A stretch of DNA of 64,000 nucleotides from G963676095 sp963676095 (GTDB lineage: Bacteria; Bacteroidota; Bacteroidia; Bacteroidales; Prolixibacteraceae). The notes beneath the pieces are model-generated. The model was not told where the DNA came from, did not search any database, and was given only the letters and a program-made list of their open reading frames with translations. Positions 51,983 through 62,478 of the stretch are shown here, piece after piece. The position numbers were made by a program, and so were the translations under genes. The DNA lies in NCBI GenBank assembly GCA_963676095.1, contig OY781040.1:4712001-4776000 (forward strand), in the 5' to 3' direction. How positions within the stretch are numbered: the stretch's first letter is position 1; every line of letters starts with the position of its first letter.

Positions 51983-54900
51983 CTAATGGGATAAAAATTT
52001 ATTTATAATGCTCAGAAACTCCCGGATATCTATGGGTTTTGTTAAATAACTTTCGGCTCCGGCTTTCTTCAATCTTTCCAATTGCTGTGGCATGGCGTCG
52101 GCACTGATAATAACGACAGGGATACTCCTTGTTTTTTTGTTTATCTTCAGGTTTTTAAGGACATCTATTCCATTGATATCCGGAAGGTTCAGATCGAGCA
52201 GGATCAGATCCGGTGTATTTTCTATCGCCATAGTGAGGGCCTGTTTCCCAAACATGCTTGAGATCAGTTGTATATGTGACTGTTGGTTTGCGAAGATTTG
52301 TTTTATCAGGTCGATATTAGATAAGTTATCTTCGATATATAAAATAACCCCATTTTTTTCTTCCAGGATATGTACCAGTTCCGCAGGTGGCTCAATAAGT
52401 TTATTGTCTTCAGCCTGGCTTGTGACAAACGGGAACTCGACCCAGAATGTGCTTCCTTTGCCTAGTATACTTTCAACACCTGTTTTTCCATCCATGACAC
52501 CAACTAATTTTTTAACAACAGTCAAGCCTAATCCGGTCCCTTCAATATTTGTCCGGTCGGCACCTATCCGTTCAAACGGATTAAATAATTTATTCAGATC
52601 CTCTTTCCTGATCCCAGGTCCGGAATCTGCTATGGATATGCGGACCATTGCGTGATTTTGAGAGTTGGCAGGTATAACTTCGATATTAATAACTACTGTT
52701 CCTCCCTCATAATTATATTTAATCGAGTTGTTTAAAAGGTTTAGAAATACTTGCTTGAATTTTTGTTTGTCAGCTTTGATAAGTACGTTGTCATTCCGGT
52801 CATTAATAAATCGGACAGAAATGTTTTTATCATGGGCCTGAGGCCTGATTACATCTATCATTTCGAGGATTGCTTCAGCTACCGGAACAGGTTCCATTGA
52901 CAACGAAAGCCGGCCTGCTTCAATGCGAGAGATATCCAGCACCTCATTGATCAGGTTCAATAAATGTTTTCCGCTTTTCAGTATATGTTCTATTCCCTTT
53001 TTTTGAGAGGCATCCAGTTTTCCCATTTCCAGTAATTGAGCAAAGCCCAATATCGAGTTCATCGGGGTTCTAAGTTCATGGCTCATTCTGGATAAAAATT
53101 CACTTTTCGCGGCGTTTGCTTTTTCAGCTTCAGCCTGAGCTTTTAGCATTTTTTCTTCAGCATTTTTCCGGTCAGTGATGTCAATAATAACGGTCAGTAA
53201 ACATTTTTCGCTTCCGATATAGATTACTTTGGCAGAAATTAGCCCTGTTTTGGTTGAATTGTTCTTTGCACGAAATTCTATTTCGATTTTATTGATGGGT
53301 TCATTTTTATCGATTTTTTCAAATATTAATTTTTTCACCTCCGGGTTTACATAGAACCCTAACTCCTCGCCTGTCTTGCCGATAATTTCTTTTTTTGAAT
53401 ACCCAGATATGTCAATAACAGCTTGGTTTACATCGATAAATCTGCCATCTTTAATCCGGGCGATTGACATCATTGCTGAACTGATCTGGAAGGCGCTGGA
53501 GAATTTTTGCTCGGAAAGCTTAATTTGCGAGATATCTTTACTTACCCCGAACAAGACAGGCTTTCCATTCCAAAAACCCTTGGTTACCCTGGTCTCAACG
53601 GGAATTTGTTCTCCTGTTTTTGTAACAAGGGGGACGAAACAATAGTTGGCCCCTCCAGAAAGCATTTTTGAGATTGCCGTGGCCGATTCTTCTCTTCTGT
53701 CCTGTTTTATGTCGAGTATTGTAAGCCCTAAGATCTCCTTTTTTGTGTATCCCAAACGTTTTAATACGGTATTATTGGTATCCACAATTTTTCCCGACTC
53801 TTCAAATACAAAAAGGAAGTCGTCGATCGTATTAAAGAATGTTTCATAATTTTGTCTTGCCTCAGCAAGCAGGCCTTCAGTATGTTTGTTTTTTGTCAGA
53901 CTTGCTAATATTCCGCTCCATACCTGCAATACATTAACCTCGGCAATGCTGTATTCCTTTTCGTGCCTGATACTGGATAGTCCCACAAACCCGATAAGCC
54001 TGTTCTCGACAAGCATGGGAATTGCAAGTAATGATTTTATATTTTGATATTCAAATATTCTTAGTTCATCTCTCCATGTTCCCGGAACAGCGGAAAGAGA
54101 TGATATGAAAATATTTTCGTGCTTATGAAGTTTTTTCATCCAGAAGGGGAGGTCTGATGTGGAAACTTTCTGAAAATAATTTTTCCCGGAAGTTATCCCA
54201 TCATTGCACCATTCACGTGTCATCGACATGGTTTCCCCGGAATTGCTGAATTCAAAAATGTACGATCTGTCTGCATCCAGAAAGCGCCCGATACGGCCTA
54301 AAGCCATGTCCAGTGCCGAATCGATTTCGACCATGGAAAGCCCTGTTAGTTGGGCCGACAGCTGTAATAACACATTCTCGAATTCGGTTGCCCTTTTCCG
54401 TTCTGATATGTCCTGAAGTGTTCCATAAATACCCATGACATTATTTTTTTCGTCAATCGCAGGCTTGGCATAAACTTCTATCCATTTGAATCCCCCGTCA
54501 CGGGTAAGATAACGTACTTCCTGTCTAAAGTATTGTTCCCCCTTGTTTGAAAGCGTGTGAAATAATTTTAGGGCATGGGCCTGATCTTCCGGATGGACAT
54601 ATTGAATGAATTTTTTTCCTATTGACTCGGAGGCCCTGAACCCTGTCACTTCTTCCCATGCCCCGTTTAAAAAAGTCCAGTTTCCCTTTATATCTGTAAT
54701 AAAAATAATCTCTCTGATATTCTCGACAACTGAACGGTATTTTTCCTCACTTAAGGCTAAAGCCTGTTCCGCCTGTTTTCTTACTTCAATTTCATTTAAG
54801 AGCCTTGAGTTGATTTCCTCCAGTTCATTCGTCCTTTCAATTATCCTTTGTTCCAGGTTCGAATTTAGGTCCGCAATTTCTTTTTCTGTCTTTTTCCTTT

Positions 54901-57900
54901 CTGTTATATCTTGTTTTACTGCAAGAAAATTGATTTGTCTGTTGTCCTCATTAAAGATTGGTGTTATAATTACTTCTTCCCAATATAGTTTACCATTTTT
55001 CCTTTTATTCATCCATTCTCCATGCCATATTTTTCCAGCCCTAATCGTTTTCCATAAATCGTCATAAACAGGTCGGGGCGTTTTGCCTGATTGCAGGAGT
55101 CTCACATTTTTACCGAGAACTTCTTCCAGTTTGTATCCTGTGATTCTTTCAAACGCAGGATTGGCATATTCAATCCTTGCAGTCAAATCTGTAATTATTG
55201 TAATAACGGGGCTTTGTTTTACCGCGAGGGAGAGTCTTGTTACTTGTAATTCCTGGGTCCTTTTTTCTGTAATATTTCTAGCCAGAATCAGGACTTTGTT
55301 TTCATCCACGGGCGAAATCCTTGCTTCGAAATATGATTCTTCATTATTTTTTGATATGGAATAGTTATAGGTGATTAATTTTTTTTGAAGTAGGCATTGT
55401 CTTATTTTTTCGATATGAAATGCAGCTTTTTCCTTAGGAAAAGTATCATAAATACTGGAACCGATAAGCTTGTCTGGAATAAGGAGGAGCTCTTCTGTTC
55501 TTGTTGTATAGGACTCCAGATAAATGCCATCCCTGCTGATTACAAAAATCAGGTCGGGAATAGCCAATAGGGCTGCATTTAATCTGTCATTTTGATTTTT
55601 GAGTGCGATTTCCGTTTTTTTCTTTTCAGTAATATCCTGGTTTATTCCTTTCACCAGGATTAACTGGTCTTCTTTTAGTACGGGTACCACTTCGTTATGC
55701 AGCCACCTGATCTCTTTGCCCGGTAATATGATCCTGTAGTCAAATTTTATCTCTGTCGGATTCTCTGTAAGCGATTTGATCATATTGTCGAACATCCATG
55801 TGTCTTCCGGGTGGATCCTGTTTTTATAAAGAAATTCGAATGAAGGACTGAGCGAAGTATCTACTTTATAAATTTCGTAGGTGTTTTCAGACCATTTTGT
55901 TATCCCTGACCGTAAATCATATTCCCAATTGCTTATCTGTGCTAATCGCTGTGCCGTATTCAGATCGCGTTCTCTTTTTGTTAATTCTTCCTGTGCCAGT
56001 TTTTTTTCTGTAATGTCGAGATTAATTCCCTTCAGTATTTTTAAATTATTCTTATCATCTAATTCAGGAACAATTTGTGTCTCGATCCATTTGATCCTGC
56101 CGTCTGACATTAAAAGCCGGTGTTCAATCCGGAGAGTCTTTTTTCGTAGGACCAGTTCTTTAATCTTTTTTTCCAGCAGGGGACGGTCTTCAGGGTGAAC
56201 TTTTCGTTTAAGGGAATCGAAAGTAAGGTTTTCTTCATCTTCAGAAATTTCGAACAGCTTAAAATAGTTTTGGGAGCACTTTATCTTGTTTTGGGCTATC
56301 TCGTATTCCCAGCTACACATTTTTGCCATTTTCTGGGCATAGTTAAGCATCTTTTCACTTTCTTGCAGAGCCTCCTGCATCATTTTCTGAAGTGAGATAT
56401 CCTCCTTTACTGCAGAATATCCAAGTACCTGGCCAAACTCATTTTTTATTGGTGTTATTTGCGCCGATTCCCAATAGTATTCCCCGTTTTTTTTCTTGTT
56501 ATGGAAAACCCCGTGCCATATCTCCCCTTTCGAAATAGTTTCCCATAAATATTTGTATTCAGCATTTTGCATTTCACCGGATTTCAGTATCCGGGGATTT
56601 TTTCCAATTAGTTCATCATGAGTGTAGCCCGATGTTTCGCATGCTTTCGGATTGGCATACTCGATACTGCCTTCTGTGTTCGTTATTATTATGCTTACCG
56701 GGCTCTGTTCGACGGCCAGGGATAGTTTCAAAACCTGTTCTTCTGCTTTTTTTCTAGCTGTTATATCGCGCCATATGGCCAGCACTGCCTGTTCTCCCAT
56801 ATATTGGGTCTTGGTAAGGTCTACCTGTGCTGTACATTCTGTCCCGTCGAAACGTTGGTGTATCCATTCGACCGACTTTCTCCCGGTCCGCATAACCTCC
56901 TCGAAAATTTCCTTTGCATAGTCATCCGTTCTCTTTCCATTGTACTGATATTCCGGAGAAAGTTGCAGAAGGGAGCGACCCAGGATTTGAGACCTGTTTC
57001 CTCTCAAAAGTTTCTCTGTGGCTTCATTGCATTCAACAAAAATGCCGTCCTGGTAAATCAGATAGCCATCAGGAGAATCATAAAACAAGGTTTTATAATT
57101 TTCTTCACTTCTCCTCAATTCAAATTCCATCCTTTTCTTCTCGGAAATATCTATAATTGTTCCGAATGCACCGATAAATTTTTTATTCCGTACAATGGCC
57201 TTGGAGGAAATTCGGATCCATCTTTTTTCGCCTGATTTTGTGGAAACTTCATAGGTGCTTTTTAGCCTAAGTTCTTTTTGTAATAAGGAAAAACGGTTTT
57301 TAAAAAAATCGGGGTCAGTGTCTAGAAACTGGAAAATGGGGCAACCGATCATTTCCCCGGGACAATAACCAATAATCTGTTCAATCTGAGCGCTTATGAA
57401 ACGAATCGTACCGTTGACATCTGTTTCAAAAATCGCATCGTTGATATTTTCTACCAGGTTTCGGTATGATTCCTTGCTCTTCAGAAGTTTTTTTTCTGCA
57501 CTTTCCCTTTCCCTGATGTTTTGGATTAACCTTTCATGTTCCAGCTTGTTTTGAAAATAAGTCCCTGTCCGTTTGGCCAGGGTTTCAAGCATGACTTCTT
57601 CTTGTCTGTACGAATTAGGAAAAGATGCTCCTGAATTCTCCGGAAAATAGAATTCGATATATCCGGTGGGTTTTTCTTTTATAAAAATTTCCTTTTTTAT
57701 GGAGTAAGCTGAGGACGTGAATCCTGCGGTCTGATAATGTTTATTCTGAAAACCGATTCCGACAGAAATCACCGCCCGCAAATATTGCGGGGTGATTTCT
57801 GCGATTTTGTTTAATATATCTTTAGCCGATAATTCATTGTTAATGAATAAACTAAACAATAACTCCTGCCACTCTGATGCCTTTTTTTGTTCCTGAATAT

Positions 57901-58006
57901 CGAGCTGACAGGTACGGAGTTCTGACTTTAATAGATGATTCTCTGATTGTAAAATATTCAACTCCTCAAGAAGGTCTTTTTTTGTTTTCTCCTGGTCTTT
58001 TCCCAT
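51983..58006 (-). CDS. Giant multi-PAS hybrid sensor histidine kinase with C-terminal receiver
   Basis: A 2,007-aa protein with no signal peptide or transmembrane helix, so it should sense signals in the cytoplasm. Order: coiled coil (1-45), weak GAF-like domain (about 45-160), then seven PAS domains (about 176-292, 300-420, 427-545, 550-670, 680-795, 803-915, 923-1038). A coiled coil (1040-1085), PAS 8 (1088-1205), a GAF domain (1208-1372), PAS 9 (1383-1495) and PAS 10 (1498-1615) follow. HisKA has H1643 (SHELRTPMNS), then HATPase_c (about 1745-1860) and a receiver (about 1880-2005) with D1937 (LLDLNLPDING). PAS 3 and PAS 7 are close copies (LSLAVxQSPV, EYANP, WHG), as are PAS 4 and 5, showing growth by internal duplication. 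It is 70 nt upstream of the receiver-kinase gene. Confidence 0.92.
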   Translation of the reverse strand: MGKDQEKTKKDLLEELNILQSENHLLKSELRTCQLDIQEQKKASEWQELLFSLFINNELSAKDILNKIAEITPQYLRAVISVGIGFQNKHYQTAGFTSSAYSIKKEIFIKEKPTGYIEFYFPENSGASFPNSYRQEEVMLETLAKRTGTYFQNKLEHERLIQNIRERESAEKKLLKSKESYRNLVENINDAIFETDVNGTIRFISAQIEQIIGYCPGEMIGCPIFQFLDTDPDFFKNRFSLLQKELRLKSTYEVSTKSGEKRWIRISSKAIVRNKKFIGAFGTIIDISEKKRMEFELRRSEENYKTLFYDSPDGYLIYQDGIFVECNEATEKLLRGNRSQILGRSLLQLSPEYQYNGKRTDDYAKEIFEEVMRTGRKSVEWIHQRFDGTECTAQVDLTKTQYMGEQAVLAIWRDITARKKAEEQVLKLSLAVEQSPVSIIITNTEGSIEYANPKACETSGYTHDELIGKNPRILKSGEMQNAEYKYLWETISKGEIWHGVFHNKKKNGEYYWESAQITPIKNEFGQVLGYSAVKEDISLQKMMQEALQESEKMLNYAQKMAKMCSWEYEIAQNKIKCSQNYFKLFEISEDEENLTFDSLKRKVHPEDRPLLEKKIKELVLRKKTLRIEHRLLMSDGRIKWIETQIVPELDDKNNLKILKGINLDITEKKLAQEELTKRERDLNTAQRLAQISNWEYDLRSGITKWSENTYEIYKVDTSLSPSFEFLYKNRIHPEDTWMFDNMIKSLTENPTEIKFDYRIILPGKEIRWLHNEVVPVLKEDQLILVKGINQDITEKKKTEIALKNQNDRLNAALLAIPDLIFVISRDGIYLESYTTRTEELLLIPDKLIGSSIYDTFPKEKAAFHIEKIRQCLLQKKLITYNYSISKNNEESYFEARISPVDENKVLILARNITEKRTQELQVTRLSLAVKQSPVITIITDLTARIEYANPAFERITGYKLEEVLGKNVRLLQSGKTPRPVYDDLWKTIRAGKIWHGEWMNKRKNGKLYWEEVIITPIFNEDNRQINFLAVKQDITERKKTEKEIADLNSNLEQRIIERTNELEEINSRLLNEIEVRKQAEQALALSEEKYRSVVENIREIIFITDIKGNWTFLNGAWEEVTGFRASESIGKKFIQYVHPEDQAHALKLFHTLSNKGEQYFRQEVRYLTRDGGFKWIEVYAKPAIDEKNNVMGIYGTLQDISERKRATEFENVLLQLSAQLTGLSMVEIDSALDMALGRIGRFLDADRSYIFEFSNSGETMSMTREWCNDGITSGKNYFQKVSTSDLPFWMKKLHKHENIFISSLSAVPGTWRDELRIFEYQNIKSLLAIPMLVENRLIGFVGLSSIRHEKEYSIAEVNVLQVWSGILASLTKNKHTEGLLAEARQNYETFFNTIDDFLFVFEESGKIVDTNNTVLKRLGYTKKEILGLTILDIKQDRREESATAISKMLSGGANYCFVPLVTKTGEQIPVETRVTKGFWNGKPVLFGVSKDISQIKLSEQKFSSAFQISSAMMSIARIKDGRFIDVNQAVIDISGYSKKEIIGKTGEELGFYVNPEVKKLIFEKIDKNEPINKIEIEFRAKNNSTKTGLISAKVIYIGSEKCLLTVIIDITDRKNAEEKMLKAQAEAEKANAAKSEFLSRMSHELRTPMNSILGFAQLLEMGKLDASQKKGIEHILKSGKHLLNLINEVLDISRIEAGRLSLSMEPVPVAEAILEMIDVIRPQAHDKNISVRFINDRNDNVLIKADKQKFKQVFLNLLNNSIKYNYEGGTVVINIEVIPANSQNHAMVRISIADSGPGIRKEDLNKLFNPFERIGADRTNIEGTGLGLTVVKKLVGVMDGKTGVESILGKGSTFWVEFPFVTSQAEDNKLIEPPAELVHILEEKNGVILYIEDNLSNIDLIKQIFANQQSHIQLISSMFGKQALTMAIENTPDLILLDLNLPDINGIDVLKNLKINKKTRSIPVVIISADAMPQQLERLKKAGAESYLTKPIDIREFLSIINKFLSH

Positions 58007-58172
58007 AATCTCCGATTCTATATTATAATGGAGCAGTTGTTCAACCAGTTAAGTTAGAGCTTTTTTTGCTAATTATGAAAAGAAAAAATATGTCCTGTAA
58101 GATAATCCCCAAAATGCATTTATTGATATATTGGATATTTGTTATCGCCTAACTTGCAATATAAGAAACAGT

Positions 58173-59165
58173 CTATCCTTTTTTAAATTTGTACTTCTTT
58201 ATATCTCGTTTGTAATTTTTGACCAATATTCTAAAATCTTTATCGATTTCACCTTTTTCAACAGCTTCAAGGACAGCACAACCGGTTTCTCCGGTGTGAG
58301 TGCAATTTTTGAATCTGCAGTTTTCTGAAAGGCAGATAATCTTGTCAAATGCAGTTTCCAACCCACCAGAAGTATCTGTTATTCCAACTTCCCGTATCCC
58401 GGGATTATCAATGAGTATTCCCCCATTGTCAAGGACGATTAATGACCTGTAGCTTGTTACGTGTCTGCCTTTGTTTGTACTTTTACTTATTGCATCTGTT
58501 TTTATAATTGTTTTGCCGGATAAGTTATTCATCAATGTTGACTTGCCAACTCCCGAGGAGCCAAGCATACAATATGTCTTTCCCTTTTTGACAAGCATCT
58601 TTAGTGTATCGTATCCATCTTGTGTTTCGTTACTGATTGCAATGACCGGTATATTTTCGATTCGCTGATTAATGCGGTCAATTGCTTCATCAGTCTTTTC
58701 TTTTTGTATCAGGTCCGTTTTTGTCAGTACAATTATCGGGCTCACTTTAGATGAATAACATATAGTCAGGTAACGTTCAATTCTGTTAAGATTAAAATCC
58801 TTGTCAACGGACTGAATAATGAGGACATAATCAATATTTGCAGCAATGACCTGTATCTCTCTGCATTGACCTGCAGCCTGCCTGGTAATCATCGACAAAC
58901 GTGGAAGTATTTTGTGAATTATTACCAAATCAGGATCATAAGTGATTAGCGCAACCCAATCACCTACAGCGGGAAAATCTTCACAACTTTTTGCCGAAAA
59001 TCGCAGGTTGCCGGTTATCTCGGCTTCTAGGTCTCCGGCAACCGTTCGTACGATGTATCTTTCTTTATGCTCCGAAACAACCCGCCCGATCTCAAAGTTT
59101 TTGAGGTTATTCTCATTTCTTATTTTTTCGAGTTTATCATTATATCCGAAATCTTCTGGTCTCAT
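58173..59165 (-). CDS. rsgA: Ribosome small-subunit-dependent GTPase A
   Basis: A 330-aa circularly permuted GTPase that helps the last steps of 30S assembly. An N-terminal OB-fold (about 25-90) is followed by the permuted G motifs in order G4 (LTKTD), G1 (GSSGVGKST), G2/G3 (DNPGIREVG), and a zinc knuckle with Cys/His pattern in CRFKNCTHTGETGC. The length and the N-terminus (PEDFGYNDKL) match the branch of RsgA seen as a second copy in many genomes, so it may be a paralogue rather than the only RsgA. It stands alone, 218 nt from its upstream neighbour. Confidence 0.93.
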   Translation of the reverse strand: MRPEDFGYNDKLEKIRNENNLKNFEIGRVVSEHKERYIVRTVAGDLEAEITGNLRFSAKSCEDFPAVGDWVALITYDPDLVIIHKILPRLSMITRQAAGQCREIQVIAANIDYVLIIQSVDKDFNLNRIERYLTICYSSKVSPIIVLTKTDLIQKEKTDEAIDRINQRIENIPVIAISNETQDGYDTLKMLVKKGKTYCMLGSSGVGKSTLMNNLSGKTIIKTDAISKSTNKGRHVTSYRSLIVLDNGGILIDNPGIREVGITDTSGGLETAFDKIICLSENCRFKNCTHTGETGCAVLEAVEKGEIDKDFRILVKNYKRDIKKYKFKKG

Positions 59166-59254
59166 TTGTGTTTACATTATATTCTTTTTGATGCAATGTT
59201 TGTTGTGGAAAAATCAAAAAAGACTTCCCTGTATGGGGCGTTTTAGTACCTTAT

Positions 59255-59377
59255 GCCCTCAGGCTGCGCTAAATTTTCTTGGATAAGAGTTTTTATTTAT
59301 TCATGCCAATTTTGCCTTACCTGAGGGCTTATTTATTTTTATTTTACCCGGTGAAACAGGAAGAAGTCTTCCTGTTT
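59255..59377. terminator. Hairpins between the methyltransferase and rsgA genes
   Basis: Two structures fill this gap. GCCCTCAGG (59255-59263) can pair with CCTGAGGGC (59320-59328) across 56 nt. A tight perfect repeat, 59354-59364 with 59367-59377, lies 7 nt from the methyltransferase stop. Together they probably end the methyltransferase transcript. Confidence 0.5.
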
Positions 59378-59383
59378 ATTGAT

Positions 59384-60160
59384 TTATATTTTCTTTCCTA
59401 TATAAAATACATATCCGTAGAATTCTTTATACTTGCGGTATAGTTCCGCGTCATGACGTTGAAATGCTACGAATTTTTCGGCGATTTTATTTCCTGCATA
59501 TTTATCAAGAAACATCTCTTGTGCTCTGATCAATGGAGTGAAATAATGCTCTGTCCAGCAAGTTGCAGGCAGGATAAAGGTGGCAATGGGAATATACCCT
59601 GCTTCCTGTATCTGTGCTACTTTATTGGGGATTGTATCCATTTCCGGATAGTGCTCCATCCAGTAGTTATCAATTTCTCCCGGACGTTCCTCGGTAAACC
59701 ACGAGCTTTCAGAAACGGCAATGTATCCTCCTGTTTTCAGAAAATTACGCCACTCGTTCAATCCCCGTACAAAACCGATATTATAAATTGCTCCTTCCGA
59801 CCAGATCAGGTCTAACTCCTCGTTTTGAAAAGGAAGATTGTCCATTGAACCGACGATACCTTTCACCTTATCCTGAAGATTCAGTTTTGCGGCATTCGCA
59901 TTGAACAGGTCAATGAAAGCCGGAAAAAGATCGAACCCCGTAATCTGTCCCGGTGCATGTTGTGCCAATACCATGGTCTGACCGCCTGTTCCGCAACCAA
60001 TGTCGGCGATAAGGGATTTGTCGGTAAGATTATCTATAAAGCTCAATGCTTTCAACGTTACTTCCGGACTGCCGGGCCCCTGCCGTTCTGTATTCGAAAA
60101 GAAATCACAGATAAAATTAAAATCGAATTCGTGAATAGTTGTAATATTTTCGTTGTTCAT
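59384..60160 (-). CDS. Class I SAM-dependent methyltransferase
   Basis: A 258-aa cytoplasmic methyltransferase. Motif I is IADIGCGTGGQT near residue 56, motif II region GFDLFPAFIDLFNANA near 76, and the post-motif FLKTGGYIAVSESSWF near 143. The C-terminal part (IQEAGYIPIATFILPATCW) is like the UbiE/Methyltransf_11 or 25 groups acting on small molecules. The substrate cannot be read. It is a single gene: 224 nt from rsgA and 553 nt from the divergent tail-collar gene. Confidence 0.85.
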   Translation of the reverse strand: MNNENITTIHEFDFNFICDFFSNTERQGPGSPEVTLKALSFIDNLTDKSLIADIGCGTGGQTMVLAQHAPGQITGFDLFPAFIDLFNANAAKLNLQDKVKGIVGSMDNLPFQNEELDLIWSEGAIYNIGFVRGLNEWRNFLKTGGYIAVSESSWFTEERPGEIDNYWMEHYPEMDTIPNKVAQIQEAGYIPIATFILPATCWTEHYFTPLIRAQEMFLDKYAGNKIAEKFVAFQRHDAELYRKYKEFYGYVFYIGKKI

Positions 60161-60292
60161 GATGTCTAAATTTATGTAGTTGACCCTATGACCTAAAAAA
60201 TAGGATAAATACCTTAGGCCGGTCTCAATCTGTTATTTAATATGTTAACATGAAAATAACTCCGGTAGGAATATGCCTGAGTTAACTAAAGG

Positions 60293-60321
60293 ATAACTTT
60301 GGGGTGAGTCCCAAAAGTTAT
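60293..60321. other. Isolated hairpin in the 553-nt methyltransferase / tail-collar gap
   Basis: ATAACTTTGGGG (60293-60304) pairs with CCCAAAAGTTAT (60310-60321) with one bulge. Nothing else in 60161-60713 looks like a gene. It lies upstream of the methyltransferase, so it could be in its leader, or belong to a small RNA. Confidence 0.35.
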
Positions 60322-60713
60322 TTACTTCACCAAATCCTTCTTAAATTTAAACATCCACTTGTTTTAGTGAAACAAAGATAGAAATTATTTTTATAATAAG
60401 TGTACATGTAAGGTTGAGAATTAAAAAATACGTTTTAATAAAAATGTAATCACAATTACAAATTTTTTCTTAAATACCTGATTATCATTGAAAATAAGTA
60501 GTATTAATACTGAGGTAAGTGCATGAAATTGCTTATTCCGCAAATTAATATAAAAAAGATCTAACTGGAGTATTGACATCAATAGGTAAAGTTATTTAAT
60601 TTTATAAATATTAAATTCATAATAGATATCTTTTCTTTTTAAGAATCCCAATAGAGGAAAGATTGGAACCAGGATAAAAGAATAAAATCACTAAAACTAT
60701 AATCGTCAAGAGT

Positions 60714-62237
60714 ATGTCACACAAACTATCTACAACAAACGAAGGACTGTTATCCTATAGGGTAACGGCCAACCCGGATCCGGTCCATGTGAGCCCTGAT
60801 TCTGGTAATCCGGCAGCAGCATCTTTGGTTATTGCGGTTTCCAACAACACATCGCATGCGATTTATTGTGATAAATTGACCTTTAGTTTTCCAATCGGTG
60901 ATCTAGCACAGGATCTGACGTCAGATTCAGCAGGGATACTGGTGTCTGTCAATCCTTCGGATAAGTGGCAGATCGGCATTACCTCAGACGGCGTTTTTAC
61001 AGCTACGCCGAAGAGTCCCTCTGACAACAAGATCACCACAGACGGCCTGAGTTTTCATATTTACAACATTCAGGTGAACAAACAGATTGGAACGTTCACT
61101 TTTTCCATTGTCGAGCATTCGTCTGTCGATAACAAAAAATTTTCAGATAAAGCCAACAGCTACGACATGGCTAAATTACCGGACGGGTTTTATGTCAATA
61201 ATTTTGCAGCTTCGGCACCCATGGTGGATAATGGGAATCCGGTTACCTTGACCTGGTCCGGATCAGACCTTGGGTCATATACAATATTATACGGAGCTCA
61301 ATCAGTGGATGTAACCGAGGTACGTTCCTGGACATCTCCTGGTATTACCGATACGACCACTTTTGCCCTGAAAGCTTCGGTCCAGGTAGAAGATGGAACG
61401 GTTGACAATTATTTATATGTAACTGTGATTGTGAACCAACCTGAAATTAAATGTACTTCACTAACTGCCGGATCTGTTATTGTTTCAGGAAACCTTACAG
61501 CACAAAATATCGGAGTCGGTACAGGAGCAAACGACATTGGGGCTAATGTAAGCATGATAAATGCTCCTGCAGGAGGAGCCGTCCAATTGTGTAATGCTGC
61601 TGACGCATCGCTGGGAACCGTTGCTATAGGGGGATCCGCATTCAGTAATTACATGCTTAGTGTAAAATATTCCGGTTCAACTGGTTGTGGAATATGGGTC
61701 GATGCACCTGATTGCTGGAATGCAATCGCAACAAATGGATGTATTAGCGCTTCAGCCGGATTCGTTGGTCCGGGGATAGTTCCCGTTGGATGTATAATTC
61801 CCTTTGCCGGTAATGGCACCAACCTTCCAGCCGGATGGTTAATTTGTGATGGGAGAGCAATTAGCCGGACCACCTACAAAACGCTTTATGAATCGATCGG
61901 GGTTATATATGGAAAAGGGGATGGTTCCACAACATTTAACTTACCTGATTACCGTGGAATGTTCCTGAGAGGGGTTGATCATGGTGCAGGAAATGATCCG
62001 GATTCATCCTCCCGATCTTCGCAGGCAGGTGGTACAGCAACTGGCGATAATGTAGGATCCAGACAAGATGATGAATTCAAAAGTCATAACCATTCTTATA
62101 CCTCTTTTCCTAACAGTCGCGGAGATATTGCCAGTGGGCGGTACTGGCAAGCAGGAGGCTCAACCACCGGAGCCACCGGAGGAAATGAAACGCGTCCGAA
62201 AAACGTCTATGTTAATTATCTTATTCGGGTTTTGTAA
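60714..62237 (+). CDS. Phage tail-collar-domain protein (microcystin-dependent-protein-like)
   Basis: A 507-aa protein whose C-terminal ~150 residues form a tail-collar domain: VPVGCIIPFAG, then PAGWLICDGRAISR, FNLPDYRGMFLRGVD and the end VNYLIRVL. In phages this domain sits in tail-fibre or baseplate proteins; stand-alone relatives occur in many bacteria. The N-terminal ~340 residues contain two beta-rich domains (about 15-150 and 160-245) followed by a Gly/Ala-rich shaft-like stretch (245-350). No signal peptide is seen. No other phage, tailocin or contractile-injection gene lies near, so this is a lone gene with an unknown partner. A 553-nt gap precedes it. Confidence 0.8.
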   Translation: MSHKLSTTNEGLLSYRVTANPDPVHVSPDSGNPAAASLVIAVSNNTSHAIYCDKLTFSFPIGDLAQDLTSDSAGILVSVNPSDKWQIGITSDGVFTATPKSPSDNKITTDGLSFHIYNIQVNKQIGTFTFSIVEHSSVDNKKFSDKANSYDMAKLPDGFYVNNFAASAPMVDNGNPVTLTWSGSDLGSYTILYGAQSVDVTEVRSWTSPGITDTTTFALKASVQVEDGTVDNYLYVTVIVNQPEIKCTSLTAGSVIVSGNLTAQNIGVGTGANDIGANVSMINAPAGGAVQLCNAADASLGTVAIGGSAFSNYMLSVKYSGSTGCGIWVDAPDCWNAIATNGCISASAGFVGPGIVPVGCIIPFAGNGTNLPAGWLICDGRAISRTTYKTLYESIGVIYGKGDGSTTFNLPDYRGMFLRGVDHGAGNDPDSSSRSSQAGGTATGDNVGSRQDDEFKSHNHSYTSFPNSRGDIASGRYWQAGGSTTGATGGNETRPKNVYVNYLIRVL

Positions 62238-62478
62238 ATGGTTTCGTTCCGTTGTGCCAAAATGCATAAAACAGAAAGAATTAGGAAATATGAATCAATG
62301 TCGTTTAGTTAAGAAAAACATCGGCATTTCCTTATTTTACAGGCATTTTGGAGAAAAATAGTTTTTTGAAAAGTATGTATTTTGCCCGAAGTTGCTTATT
62401 TTGTAAGGGTATAAAGGGGTAACCCAAGTGTTAACAAGACATCGGATTATCGGGAAACATTAACGGGACATATTGGCA

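Noticed and set aside
60714..62237. Evidence for a resident prophage or tailocin
   Set aside because: Only a collar-domain protein is present; a single gene does not support a phage or tailocin locus.
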